Below are positions 26,115 to 35,278 of a stretch of DNA of 45,714 bases, piece after piece. A program made the position numbers and the translations under genes. This DNA is from Adlercreutzia sp. ZJ473 (GTDB taxonomy: Bacteria > Actinomycetota > Coriobacteriia > Coriobacteriales > Eggerthellaceae). Below the pieces are notes generated by a model. The model had not been told where the DNA came from and made no database searches. It saw only the letters and a program-made list of their open reading frames with translations. Position 1 is the stretch's first letter. Each line of letters begins with the position of its first letter. Location: NCBI RefSeq assembly GCF_013185065.1, contig NZ_JAAVTO010000015.1:1-45714 (forward strand), in the 5' to 3' direction.

Positions 26115-29100
26115 ATGTCTAGATACGTTTTTGCTGTCTCACATAATAGAATAATACGCTCAGCGTGTTTGCTCCGCTTCATGAAAGGCAGTGAGATCGG
26201 CGCCTGCGCGCGAGCGGCGGAACGTGAATATGAGCCAGAAAGTTGTAACATGCCTAGGAAAACTCTAACTGACGCGCCAGATGACGGAAGCGTCTCATCC
26301 TGTATCTCTTCCGGAAATCCCATGACGCTGGTCTCAACCGTCCCGTCTGCGGATTCCTCGACTGCTTGCGTGGGAGAGGCATCGACTCCAGCGGATTCGG
26401 TGGAGTCGATAGAGACAGGTGATTCGTTCAAGTCATCATCCTCTTTTACTCCTAACGAAGACTCTTCCGATTCACACAGCGGTGAGTATTCCGAAGCCTC
26501 TGACTCGTCACCCGATATTGTTGCTGCACTTCTCAAGCGGTTCGTCACAGAGGGAACGCCTGATGAGGTGTTTGCGCGCTATGCTTCGCTTCCTCAGCGC
26601 GCCGCCCAATCTGACTTCGGGGAGTTTGACCGCAACATCGTAGTGCTTGACACGGAGACCACGGGCTTCTCCCTCAATCATGACGAGCTCACCCAGATCG
26701 CCGCGGCGCGCTTGGAGAAAGGTGAGATAGTCGACTGGTTCATCACATTTGTTAACCCAGGGAAACCTATTCCAGATGACGTGGCTCATCTGACTGACAT
26801 CCATGACGAGGACGTAGCTGATGCGCCGCTGCCCGCTGAAGCCCTCGCCCAGCTTGTCGCGTTCGTCGGCGACGCCAAGGTAGTCGCGCATAACGCGGAG
26901 TTCGACCGCAACTTCACCACGAAGCACCCTGCGGGCTATCCGCTCCTTGAGAACACGTGGCTTGACTCGCTTGACCTCGCGCGCATCACCCTTCCCCGCA
27001 TGAAGTCACATCGCCTCATCGACCTGGTGCGAGCCTTCGGGGCGCCGCTCTCGACGCACCGCGCCGATGACGATGTAGCCGCCACCTGCGCGCTCTTCCG
27101 CATCTTGCTTGCGGCCGTCGACGCCATGCCCACGTCGCTCGTCGGCGAGATCGCGAGGATGGCCACGCCTGCTGAGTGGTCGACTTCGGTGGTGTTCGCC
27201 TATTTCGCGCGAGAAAAAGCGCGCAAGGCGGTGCAGGAGGCGAGTGGGGTGGACGTCGCAGCGGTTGCAGGTGAAGCGGTTTCATGCGCAGATGTAACGG
27301 CAGCTGCAGAAAGAGCGACAGCAGTCGTAGGTGCTGATACGACGTCGGCCGCAATAGATGGCGCGACGGTAATCACAACTGCTCCTGCAGCAGCCCCATC
27401 CACTGTCGCAGGTATCGCCGCAGCGGCTGCAACACCCCTCTCCGACGCCTCAGACCTCGCATATGAGCCGTTCTCGTTGCGCTCGATGCGCCGCGAGCGC
27501 GTGCGCCGCATCGAGCAACGCGCGAAGCGCGACGCCAAGGACGTTGCGGAAGAACCCCAGCCTGGCCTGGTGTTTCCCTCGGCGCGCGAGATTGACCAGG
27601 CGTTCAGCGAAGCAGGGCTGGTCGGGTCGCTCTATGAGGCGTATGAGCCGCGCGGCGAGCAGGTGGCGATGGCCCGCGCCGTCCGCGCCGTGTTCTCCAC
27701 GTCCGACAACCTCATGGTGGAGGCTGGCACGGGTGTGGGCAAGTCGATGGCCTACCTGGTGCCCGCCGCGCTGACGGCCGTCGCCAACAACATAACGGTC
27801 GGGGTGGCTACGAAGACGAACGCCCTGCTCGACCAGCTTGTCTACCATGAGCTGCCCGCGCTGTCCCAAGCGCTCGAAGCGCAGGGGAAGCACCTCACGT
27901 TCGCCGCCCTCAAGGGATTCTCTCATTATCCTTGCTTGAGAAAGATAAATCGCCTTGTGGCTGAGGGGCCGAAGATGCGCGAGGTGACGAACGGCGAATG
28001 CTCGCAGGCGCCCGCGCTCGCCGCGCTGCTCTCTTATATCGAGCAGACGGAGTACGACGACATGGATGGCTTGAAGATCGACTACCGCCTCCTGCCGCGC
28101 CGCTCCATCACCACGACGAGCCATGACTGCCTGCGCCGCAAATGTCCCTTCTACGGAACGTCGTGCTTCGTGCACGGCTCGCGCCGACGCGCGGAGTCGG
28201 CACACGTGGTGGTCACCAATCACAGCCTGCTGTTCTGTGACCTCGCCGCCGACGGCGGGCTTCTGCCGCCCATCCGCTTCTGGATAGTCGACGAGGCTCA
28301 CGGCGCCGAGAACGAAGCGCGTCGCGCGTTCTCGCTGGAGCTCTCCGTTGACGACTTGAACAACCTGGCACAACGCGTTTCGGCAAGCGAGACCTCGCGG
28401 AACGTGTTCGTGCGCGCCGAGCGCAACGTGGTCGCACCTGACTCCGAAGGCTCGGGGACGCTCTTCTACGCGCTGACCAACAAGGCGAAGGAGGCGGGTC
28501 GCCTCTTCGCCGAGGCCGAGGGGGAGTTCGCCGCTCACGTGCGCGACTTGCTCTACTTCGACCCGCCGAAGCGAAGCAAAGGCTACGAGTACGTCGATCT
28601 GTGGATCAACGACGAGATCCGCCGCTCCTCTGCCTTCCAAGCGCTCGCAGGTTTCGGGCAGGTTATGTCCGAGCGCGCGGAGAAGCTCGTAACCGCATGT
28701 CAGGAGCTTGTCGGCTACCTTGAGGACGTCGAGGGCGCCGCTGTGGTGCAACGTGAGATCGCCTCAGTTGCCATGGAGCTCAAGGACGTGCTGCGTGCTT
28801 CCGAGACCATTCTGTTCTCAGGGTCCGAGAGCTACGTGCATGCCGCGCGTCTGTGCCATAAGGCGGGTCGTGGCGGTGAGAACCTTGAGGCGCTGCTCTA
28901 CAACGTGGGCGCACGCCTGGGAGAGACGCTGTACTCCAACACGTACTCAGTCGTCTACGCGTCAGCGACGTTGACGGTGGATGAGTCGTTCTCAGCATTT
29001 GAGGCAGCTCTAGGACTCAACGCTGATGAATCGTCGCACTGTACCATGCTTAAACTTGACTCAAGCTACGACTTTGACAACCACATGACCGTGTACGTGG

Positions 29101-29696
29101 TGAAGGACATGCCCGAGCCGAACGAGCCGCGCTACCTGCCCGAGCTGCAGAGGCTGCTCACCGGCGCTCACATCGCGCAGCGCGGCTCGATGCTCACGCT
29201 CTTCACGAACCGCCGCGAGATGGAGAAGTGCTTCGACGAAGTCCAGCCTGTCCTCAAGAACGAGGACCTGCGTTTGGTATGCCAGAAGTGGGGAGTGTCG
29301 GTGAAGGGCCTGCGCGATGACTTCCTCGCAGACGAGCACCTGTCGCTCTTCGCGTTGAAGAGCTTCTGGGAGGGGTTCGACGCACCCGGCGCCACGCTGA
29401 AAGGCGTCATCATCCCCAAGCTTCCCTTCGCGAAGCCCACCGATCCGCTGTCGTGCGAGCGCGCGGCGCGTGACGCGCAAGCGTGGCGGCGCTACGTGCT
29501 GCCTGCGGCGGTGCTCGAGACGAAGCAGGCGGCAGGTCGTCTGATTCGCAAGGCTGATGACGAGGGGGTGTTGATCTTGGCTGACAAGCGCCTCGTGACG
29601 AAAGGATACGGAAAGGCGTTCCTGAAGTCGCTTCCCAGCAAGAACATCCACGTCTGCACGATTGACGAAGTGGTTTCCGCGTTGGGGCGCGCGTGA
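26115..29696 (+). CDS. DEDD exonuclease fused to DinG-type helicase
   Basis: A protein of about 1190 residues. After an acidic Ser/Asp/Thr-rich N-terminal region comes a DnaQ-like 3'-5' exonuclease: VVLDTETTGF, HNAEFDRNF and HRADDDVAAT give the D-E-D-D set. An Ala/Thr/Val linker leads to a DinG/XPD-type helicase with Walker A AGTGVGKSMAY, iron-sulfur cysteines (YPCLRK, then CLRRKCPFYGTSC), DEAH box IVDEAHGAEN, and terminal motifs LKSFWEGFDAPG and QAAGRLIRKADDEGVLILAD. It probably acts on forked or R-loop DNA. The start is uncertain: ATG 26115 has GAGG at a good distance, but a TGATACAAT promoter-like box overlaps it. ATG 26250 would then be the start. Confidence 0.88.
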   Translation: MSRYVFAVSHNRIIRSACLLRFMKGSEIGACARAAEREYEPESCNMPRKTLTDAPDDGSVSSCISSGNPMTLVSTVPSADSSTACVGEASTPADSVESIETGDSFKSSSSFTPNEDSSDSHSGEYSEASDSSPDIVAALLKRFVTEGTPDEVFARYASLPQRAAQSDFGEFDRNIVVLDTETTGFSLNHDELTQIAAARLEKGEIVDWFITFVNPGKPIPDDVAHLTDIHDEDVADAPLPAEALAQLVAFVGDAKVVAHNAEFDRNFTTKHPAGYPLLENTWLDSLDLARITLPRMKSHRLIDLVRAFGAPLSTHRADDDVAATCALFRILLAAVDAMPTSLVGEIARMATPAEWSTSVVFAYFAREKARKAVQEASGVDVAAVAGEAVSCADVTAAAERATAVVGADTTSAAIDGATVITTAPAAAPSTVAGIAAAAATPLSDASDLAYEPFSLRSMRRERVRRIEQRAKRDAKDVAEEPQPGLVFPSAREIDQAFSEAGLVGSLYEAYEPRGEQVAMARAVRAVFSTSDNLMVEAGTGVGKSMAYLVPAALTAVANNITVGVATKTNALLDQLVYHELPALSQALEAQGKHLTFAALKGFSHYPCLRKINRLVAEGPKMREVTNGECSQAPALAALLSYIEQTEYDDMDGLKIDYRLLPRRSITTTSHDCLRRKCPFYGTSCFVHGSRRRAESAHVVVTNHSLLFCDLAADGGLLPPIRFWIVDEAHGAENEARRAFSLELSVDDLNNLAQRVSASETSRNVFVRAERNVVAPDSEGSGTLFYALTNKAKEAGRLFAEAEGEFAAHVRDLLYFDPPKRSKGYEYVDLWINDEIRRSSAFQALAGFGQVMSERAEKLVTACQELVGYLEDVEGAAVVQREIASVAMELKDVLRASETILFSGSESYVHAARLCHKAGRGGENLEALLYNVGARLGETLYSNTYSVVYASATLTVDESFSAFEAALGLNADESSHCTMLKLDSSYDFDNHMTVYVVKDMPEPNEPRYLPELQRLLTGAHIAQRGSMLTLFTNRREMEKCFDEVQPVLKNEDLRLVCQKWGVSVKGLRDDFLADEHLSLFALKSFWEGFDAPGATLKGVIIPKLPFAKPTDPLSCERAARDAQAWRRYVLPAAVLETKQAAGRLIRKADDEGVLILADKRLVTKGYGKAFLKSLPSKNIHVCTIDEVVSALGRA

Positions 29697-29698
29697 AA

Positions 29699-29728
29699 CA
29701 GAAAATGTTTCACGTGAAACATTTTCTG
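29699..29728. terminator. parS-centred 30-bp palindrome after the helicase gene
   Basis: CAGAAAA and TTTTCTG flank the parS at 29706. The palindrome begins 2 bases after the stop codon. Confidence 0.45.
29706..29721. promoter_or_regulatory. parS site 16
   Basis: Perfect 16-mer between the helicase gene and the next gene, 23 bases before its GTG start. Confidence 0.92.
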
Positions 29729-29744
29729 ACGAGATAGGCTCATC

Positions 29745-31577
29745 GTGAGAGATAGAGCGGACAAGATAGCGGGTGCGGCGCACATCAAGCGCCATACGAA
29801 GGGGACGTCGAACGAGATCTCCCTCAGCGTGCTTGATGCGGCGAAGGCTGCGAAAGAGGCGGAAGCGCGCGCTTCAGAGCCAAAGGCGCGCCTGCCGAGG
29901 CTAGGTAGCATACCCCTGTTCACGCTCGGGCGCGTGAAGAAGCCGGTTGCGACGCCGGTCAAGGAGCGCGGGCTGCACCTTTCGACCGGCGAGTTCGTCT
30001 CCGCTGAGGACGGGCAGGTGAAGGGCTCTTCGACTCCCCAGACGGTTCCCGGGATCGCCGTCGAGGGGTCGGCGGCTGCCGGCGGCGGGACAACAGCGGG
30101 CATCGGCGGGATGGCTGCTGCTGCCGGCGGCGTTTCGGCTGGTGCAGCTGGCGCGTCGCTTGCGGGCACCGCAGGTGCGACGCGCGCGGGTGCCTCTGCT
30201 GGCGGCGGGATCGCGGGCGGGGCAGGGGGCGCTTCCGGGGCGCTTTCCGATGCGGCATCGGCTGGCCTGGATGCGGCGGGCGGCCTTTCGCCAAACTCCT
30301 CGTCGGGCGTGTCGCAGAAAGGTACAGGCTCTTCGCGACGATCTGATGTGACGGCTCCCGCATGGGAGACCCCGTTTGAAGAGGTCGCGCGGCGCAAGGC
30401 CAACCGCAAGCGCCGTCGTCGTCTGGCTCTCGCGGGCATGTCTCTTGTCGTGACGCTGCTCCTAGCGGTGGGCGCGGCTACGCTCTACACGGGCCTCCAG
30501 ATGCAGCAGGACAAGAAATCCCAGCTCATCGACTGCATCCGGCAGATAGAGGAGACTGACGGCATCATCCTTCCCTTCGATGACCTGGTGATCCGGGCTT
30601 CGTCGAAGCCGCTTGAGCAGCTGGCGGATGAGGGGTTTGCCTTGAACGGGGAAGGACAGCAAGCGTCGCCGCCGGACGGTTCCCTCTCTCCATCAGCTGA
30701 TGGAGCTTCTCCTGCTTCGGACGCACCGGGCGCCGCGCTGTCTAGTGCCTCTTCGGACGCATCGAGCGCCACGTCATCGGGTGCCGCTTCGGACACATCG
30801 GATGCATCAAACGCCACGTCGCAGTCTGACGCAGCTGCGGCATCGAGCACCACGTTGCAGCCGAACGCCGCTGCTGCCCAGGCGCTGGGAGCGATGCAGC
30901 TTGAGGAGGCGGAGCGCACGCTTGCCGAGGTCAAGCGGTCAGTCGAGTCCTTGCAGGCAGGCGTTGTCGACAACGACATCAAAGAGGCGGCGAACCAAGC
31001 CCTCATCAGCATCAATGCGAGGCTCAACATGATCCAGTCAGGCAGTGCGGCCCTCAAGGAGACTCTGAGGGTCCTCACGCCGTTTGATCACGCCCAAAAG
31101 GGATGGGACCTGATTCTCCAAGGAGACGCGGCGGCCCGTGCCGCAGCGGCGCTGGTGGCCGAGATCAGCGCTGACAACGTGAATGCGTCCATGGAGAAGT
31201 CGAACGAGGCCATCGGGTTGTTCTCACAGGCCCGTGAGCAGCTCGTGGAAGCGCAGGCAGGCTACGAGGTGGAGCTCGATCCCTTCCTCTATTATATTGA
31301 TTTAAGAATAGAGTCGCAGCGCCTGGCCCTCTCCTCTGACCAGGCTTACCTTGATCGTGACAAGGAGATGCTCGCCGAGGCGAACGAGGCTTACAACAAG
31401 GCCGACGCCGAGGCGGTGGCGCTCATCAAGGAGCAGAAGGGCAATCCTCAGACGCTCGTGAGCGAGCGCTTCGAACAGAACACGCAGGCTGACTTCGACT
31501 CCTACGCGGCTGATCGAGCCCGCGCCGCTGCCGCCGACGCGTTTCTGCGTGATTATTTGGGGAGCATGGGCAAATAG
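29745..31577 (+). CDS. Single-pass membrane protein with coiled-coil outer domain
   Basis: A 610-residue protein of unrecognised family. Residues 1-220 are cytoplasmic, with a Gly/Ala-rich run at about 100-180. A basic cluster RRKANRKRRRR precedes one membrane segment (LALAGMSLVVTLLLAVGAATLY, near 225-246), so the rest is outside. Residues 290-375 are an Ala/Ser/Asp/Thr linker. Residues 380-605 are helical and rich in Ala/Glu/Gln, probably coiled coil. It starts at GTG 29745 with a weak ribosome binding site. It is followed by the M28-like gene. A cell-envelope role is an inference from topology only. Confidence 0.75.
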   Translation: MRDRADKIAGAAHIKRHTKGTSNEISLSVLDAAKAAKEAEARASEPKARLPRLGSIPLFTLGRVKKPVATPVKERGLHLSTGEFVSAEDGQVKGSSTPQTVPGIAVEGSAAAGGGTTAGIGGMAAAAGGVSAGAAGASLAGTAGATRAGASAGGGIAGGAGGASGALSDAASAGLDAAGGLSPNSSSGVSQKGTGSSRRSDVTAPAWETPFEEVARRKANRKRRRRLALAGMSLVVTLLLAVGAATLYTGLQMQQDKKSQLIDCIRQIEETDGIILPFDDLVIRASSKPLEQLADEGFALNGEGQQASPPDGSLSPSADGASPASDAPGAALSSASSDASSATSSGAASDTSDASNATSQSDAAAASSTTLQPNAAAAQALGAMQLEEAERTLAEVKRSVESLQAGVVDNDIKEAANQALISINARLNMIQSGSAALKETLRVLTPFDHAQKGWDLILQGDAAARAAAALVAEISADNVNASMEKSNEAIGLFSQAREQLVEAQAGYEVELDPFLYYIDLRIESQRLALSSDQAYLDRDKEMLAEANEAYNKADAEAVALIKEQKGNPQTLVSERFEQNTQADFDSYAADRARAAAADAFLRDYLGSMGK

Positions 31578-31585
31578 CGTATACT
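31557..31585 (+). promoter_or_regulatory. Promoter of the M28-like gene
   Basis: TTGGGG (31557-31562) and TATACT (31580-31585), spaced 17 bases, overlap the end of the preceding gene. Confidence 0.55.
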
Positions 31586-31590
31586 AGCTA

Positions 31591-31609
31591 ATGATTATGC
31601 CCTAATCAT
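31591..31609. promoter_or_regulatory. Inverted repeat at the predicted transcription start
   Basis: ATGATTA-TGCCC-TAATCAT, a perfect 7-bp inverted repeat 6 bases after the -10 box. It is a candidate operator or mRNA 5' hairpin for the M28-like gene. Confidence 0.45.
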
Positions 31610-31639
31610 GTGCCGATTGGGAAATGAAAGGCAAGACAC

Positions 31640-34600
31640 ATGTCCGAGATAAAAGAGTACGTCGCCCACCTGTCGCAGACCATCGGCCCGCGCCCCGCGG
31701 GAACCGAGGAGGAACAGCAGGCGGCGCTCTACCTCGCCGAAGCGCTTCAGAACGAAGCGACGCTCGCCGCCTCCGTCGAGGACTTCAACTGCAACCCTGA
31801 CTTCGGCATGCCGCGCGCCATCTGCGCCGGCGTCACGGCCCTCATGGCGCTCCTCGCGACGCTCGTGCCCGTCATGGTCATCCCGTCCCTGATCGTCACG
31901 CTGCTCGCAGCGGCTCTCTTCGCCGCTGAGTCGCTGGGGAAGCCTGTCGTGTCGCGCCTGCTCAACCGCGGAGTCAGCCAAAACGTCGTAGCGAAGTACG
32001 AGCCGGCTTCAAGCGCCGCCGCACGTCGCCGCCGCAAGATCATCCTGGTGGCCCATTACGACAGCGGAAGGGTGCAGAAGGGCCTGACGGCGCCGATCCT
32101 CTCGGCGTTGCCCTACGTTCGCTGGGCTGAGTTCGGCGCGATGGTCCTGATTCCCTTCCTGCTGCTCATTCGGCTTGTCACGTCAGCCGAGGGCGGTCTG
32201 TCGGTGTTCCTCAGCGTGCTCACGGTGATTGCGCTGGTCGTGGCGGTGCTGCCGCTGGTCGCCTTCGTGATGGACCGCACGGCGCCCTATAACGAGGGTG
32301 CGAACTGCAACGCCGCGGGCGTGTCGGTGCTCATGGAGGTTGCTGCGCGCATCGGCCGCGGGCGCGTCTCGGAAGAGGAGATCGCTCGCCAGGAGGCGGT
32401 CATGCATGGCGAAGATGCTGCGCTGGCCTCGGGTTTCGTTCCTGACGGCGCTGAGCTTGACTACGAGGAGCCCGCTTTCGAGCTTCCTCCTGACGAGTCC
32501 CCGGAGGCGCGCCTGCTCGCCGCCAAGGCGGCCGTCGCCGCCCTTTCCGGGCGCCCTGTGAGCGAGACGATCAACATAGACATAGCCGACAAGCTCGTCC
32601 AGGTGAAGGAGCCGCCCGTGGCGTCTGCCTCGGACGAGGACATGCGCGAGCGCCGCGAAGAGGCGATTGACGCGTTCGCGCCCGTTGATGTTTCTGGTGA
32701 TCAGACGATGAGCCGAGAAGAGGCCGCTGGGATAACCGAGGAAGCTGCCGCTGCGGCGTCTGCGGGCATGGCTGCTGCGAGCTCTGCGGCCGTCGCGGCT
32801 TCGCGTGCTGCTCACGACTCCTCAGACGTCCCCGCTTGGTTCAAGGCTGCCCAGGCGAAGGCGCGCAAGCCCGCTTCCGCCGCGCCCGTGCACCGCTCGC
32901 GTTATGCCGAAGCCCTCGATGCTGCCGAGCGCGAGCTTGCGCAGCGCACGCAGCATGTTGACGAGCCTGCTCCCACGGAAGCTGAGCGCCGCCTGCAAAG
33001 CATGCGTGACAGCATCCTCGAGACGCAGGCGTCCGACTTCGAGCAGGTTGCCTCGCTGTTCGAGCGTGACCAGCAGGGGCAGCAAGATCGTCCTGCCGCG
33101 GTACAGCCTGTCACTCCCTACGAAGGCGCGCCCCATCCGGCTGCCGGCGTGGAGGGATTCCTCTCGAGCGTGACCTCGTCGGCTGGATATGATCCCGCCG
33201 CCTCTGCCGCGGCTGGAGCAGCTCCCGCATCGGCGCCGGCGCGGGCACCTGAAGCCGCGCCCGAGGTCGCGTCCGCCCCTGCGCCCGAGGCAGCGCCTGC
33301 GCCTCTGCCCGAGCCCCGGATCGGCGACGTCATGATCCGCGAGGCTTCCGTCGAGCCGCTGCGCACCACGTCGCCCGCGCCGCGCAGCCGCCTCGATGCG
33401 CAGGCGGTCCCTGCCGTACGCGTGCTCGACGCCTCGGTGCTTGAGAGCCTGCCTTCGCCCGCTGACGCGCTCGCCGCTGACGGCGGTGCTGTTTCCGCTG
33501 ATGGTTCGCCCGCTTCCGCTGCTCCGTCGCCTAACAGGACCATCTCTTTCATCCCGGTTGCCGTCGACGGGGAAGCGCTCAAGCGCGAGTCGCGTGAGCT
33601 TGCAGCGACAAGACAGCAGGCCCCGCAGGCCCCTGGCGCGCTGGACAGCCCTGCCGCCGGCCAGGTGGAGGAGCCGAAGAGGGCCCGCCGCAAGCGCGCC
33701 ATCACGCTTCCCAGCTTGACGGGATCGCTTGCGCCGATTGTCGAGCACAAGCAGAACGCGCCGCTCGCTGACCCCTCGTCGCGCGCCCAAGACCTGCGTA
33801 CCGCCGTTCCCGCCGTCGCCGGGCTTGACAACGCAAGCTCCCCGGCTGCGGCGCGCCAGACGCAGAAGGCGTCGCTGCGTGCGTCGCTTCCGTCGCTTTC
33901 GGGTGTTATCGCAGCTCAAAACGATGCTTCTTCCCATGGTCAGGCCGCGCCCGAAGAGGAGGCCTCGTCCAACGTGAGCCAGGCAGGCTCGTTCGCCTCC
34001 ATTGGCGCCACGGGTGCGTTCGCGCCGGTGGGGGACGAGCTGGTCGAGGACGTCGCGCCTGACGAGATGTACGTTGACGATGCCGACGACTCGGTCTACG
34101 AGGAGAGCTACACCGAGACGGGCGCTTTCGCTGGGCCGGGATACGTCGATATGCCGAAGTCACGCGCGTCGCGGCTTCTGGGCAAGCTGGGGTTCGGGCG
34201 CAAGAAGAAGCAGGAGGAGGTCACGCCGCAGGAGTGGCTCGACGTTGACGACTCCTTTGACGCGCGTGCCGTGGGCAAGGCGCGCGGCGGCTGGGAGAGC
34301 TTCCGCGAGGAGCAGGAGGCTCCTGACGCGTTCGACGCGGGTTCGCCGGCCCACGATGACTACGATGGCTATGACGGCTATGCAGACGACTACGCCGAGT
34401 ACGACGAATACGAGGACTACGCCGCCGAAGGGGACGACGCTCCCCGTGCAACGCAGGAGACGATCCGCTGGAACGGCGGCGGGTTCTCCCGCGCGTCGCT
34501 GACGCATGCCCTCGATCGCGTGAAGAGCGTGAAGGACAAGATCCCCGTGGGCGGCGCTGCGTCCGATGAGCACGCTGCCGGCTACGCCGACGGCCTTGCC

Positions 34601-35197
34601 GAAGGCGAAGACGCCTTCCCTGTGTCCGTCGACGAAGGCGGGGCGCCTGTCGCGTCTTCGGCTGACATCCCCGTTGACCTGGTAGAAGATGACCTCGCGG
34701 CCCTCGAGGAGGTCCGCGCGGAGAACGTCCAGCGCATCTACGGGTTCCGTCATCCCGACATCAACACCGAGGTGTGGTTCGTGGCCCTCGGCGCCGACTT
34801 GGCGGGCAACGCGGGCATGGACGCCTTCCTGACGGAGCATGCTGCCGAGCTCAAGGGCTCGGTGATCGTGAACCTCGACGGCTTGGGCGCGGGAGAGCTG
34901 ACGCTCGTCGAGCAGGAGGGCACGTATCGCCCGGTCAAAGGCTCGTCGCGCATGAAGCGCTTCGTGCGCAAGGCCTCGTCGGCGCTCGGCATGAGCGTGG
35001 GCGCGGGCTCGATGCTGTGGAAGGACAGCGCGACGGCGTGCGCCGCGCGACGCGGGTACCAGACGATGCACCTCGCTGGCATGGAGGCTGGCAAGCCGGC
35101 GCTCTACGGCGAGGCGCATGACGTGGCTGACGCCGTCGACGAGGAGACGATGCTCAGAAACGCCGACTTCGTCATGGAGATCCTCAAGAGCATCTAG
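31640..35197 (+). CDS. Degenerate M28-peptidase-like membrane protein with very long insertion
   Basis: A 1185-residue protein. The N-terminus (GPRPAGTEEEQQAALYLAEAL) and VAHYDSG with H139 and D141 resemble M28 aminopeptidases. The next metal-ligand motif, normally GANDN, reads GANCN (Cys223). The C-terminal part (VWFVALGADLAGN, where a Glu-Glu pair is expected, then VNLDGLG and AHDVADAVDEETM) lacks the catalytic Glu pair. Four membrane segments lie at about 60-97 and 163-211. Roughly 780 residues of Ala/Pro/Glu- and Asp/Tyr-rich disordered sequence separate the two peptidase halves. It is probably inactive as a peptidase; scaffolding is an inference. It has its own promoter, and AAAGG precedes the ATG. 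Confidence 0.75.
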   Translation: MSEIKEYVAHLSQTIGPRPAGTEEEQQAALYLAEALQNEATLAASVEDFNCNPDFGMPRAICAGVTALMALLATLVPVMVIPSLIVTLLAAALFAAESLGKPVVSRLLNRGVSQNVVAKYEPASSAAARRRRKIILVAHYDSGRVQKGLTAPILSALPYVRWAEFGAMVLIPFLLLIRLVTSAEGGLSVFLSVLTVIALVVAVLPLVAFVMDRTAPYNEGANCNAAGVSVLMEVAARIGRGRVSEEEIARQEAVMHGEDAALASGFVPDGAELDYEEPAFELPPDESPEARLLAAKAAVAALSGRPVSETINIDIADKLVQVKEPPVASASDEDMRERREEAIDAFAPVDVSGDQTMSREEAAGITEEAAAAASAGMAAASSAAVAASRAAHDSSDVPAWFKAAQAKARKPASAAPVHRSRYAEALDAAERELAQRTQHVDEPAPTEAERRLQSMRDSILETQASDFEQVASLFERDQQGQQDRPAAVQPVTPYEGAPHPAAGVEGFLSSVTSSAGYDPAASAAAGAAPASAPARAPEAAPEVASAPAPEAAPAPLPEPRIGDVMIREASVEPLRTTSPAPRSRLDAQAVPAVRVLDASVLESLPSPADALAADGGAVSADGSPASAAPSPNRTISFIPVAVDGEALKRESRELAATRQQAPQAPGALDSPAAGQVEEPKRARRKRAITLPSLTGSLAPIVEHKQNAPLADPSSRAQDLRTAVPAVAGLDNASSPAAARQTQKASLRASLPSLSGVIAAQNDASSHGQAAPEEEASSNVSQAGSFASIGATGAFAPVGDELVEDVAPDEMYVDDADDSVYEESYTETGAFAGPGYVDMPKSRASRLLGKLGFGRKKKQEEVTPQEWLDVDDSFDARAVGKARGGWESFREEQEAPDAFDAGSPAHDDYDGYDGYADDYAEYDEYEDYAAEGDDAPRATQETIRWNGGGFSRASLTHALDRVKSVKDKIPVGGAASDEHAAGYADGLAEGEDAFPVSVDEGGAPVASSADIPVDLVEDDLAALEEVRAENVQRIYGFRHPDINTEVWFVALGADLAGNAGMDAFLTEHAAELKGSVIVNLDGLGAGELTLVEQEGTYRPVKGSSRMKRFVRKASSALGMSVGAGSMLWKDSATACAARRGYQTMHLAGMEAGKPALYGEAHDVADAVDEETMLRNADFVMEILKSI

Positions 35198-35218
35198 GTG
35201 ACGAACTCTAGGTGACAA

Positions 35219-35278
35219 GCGCCCGCGGTCCGCCTAATCGCCTAGGTAGCGCCCGCGGTCCGCCTAATCGCCCAGGTA
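35219..35278. repeat. 30-bp tandem duplication at the 3' end of the LysR gene
   Basis: Two adjacent 30-base copies (35219-35248 and 35249-35278) differ at one base. The second holds the stop codon and last residues (YLGD) of the LysR gene. The first lies beyond the stop and would encode the same ending. A short CTAGGTGAC duplication precedes it. Confidence 0.85.
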
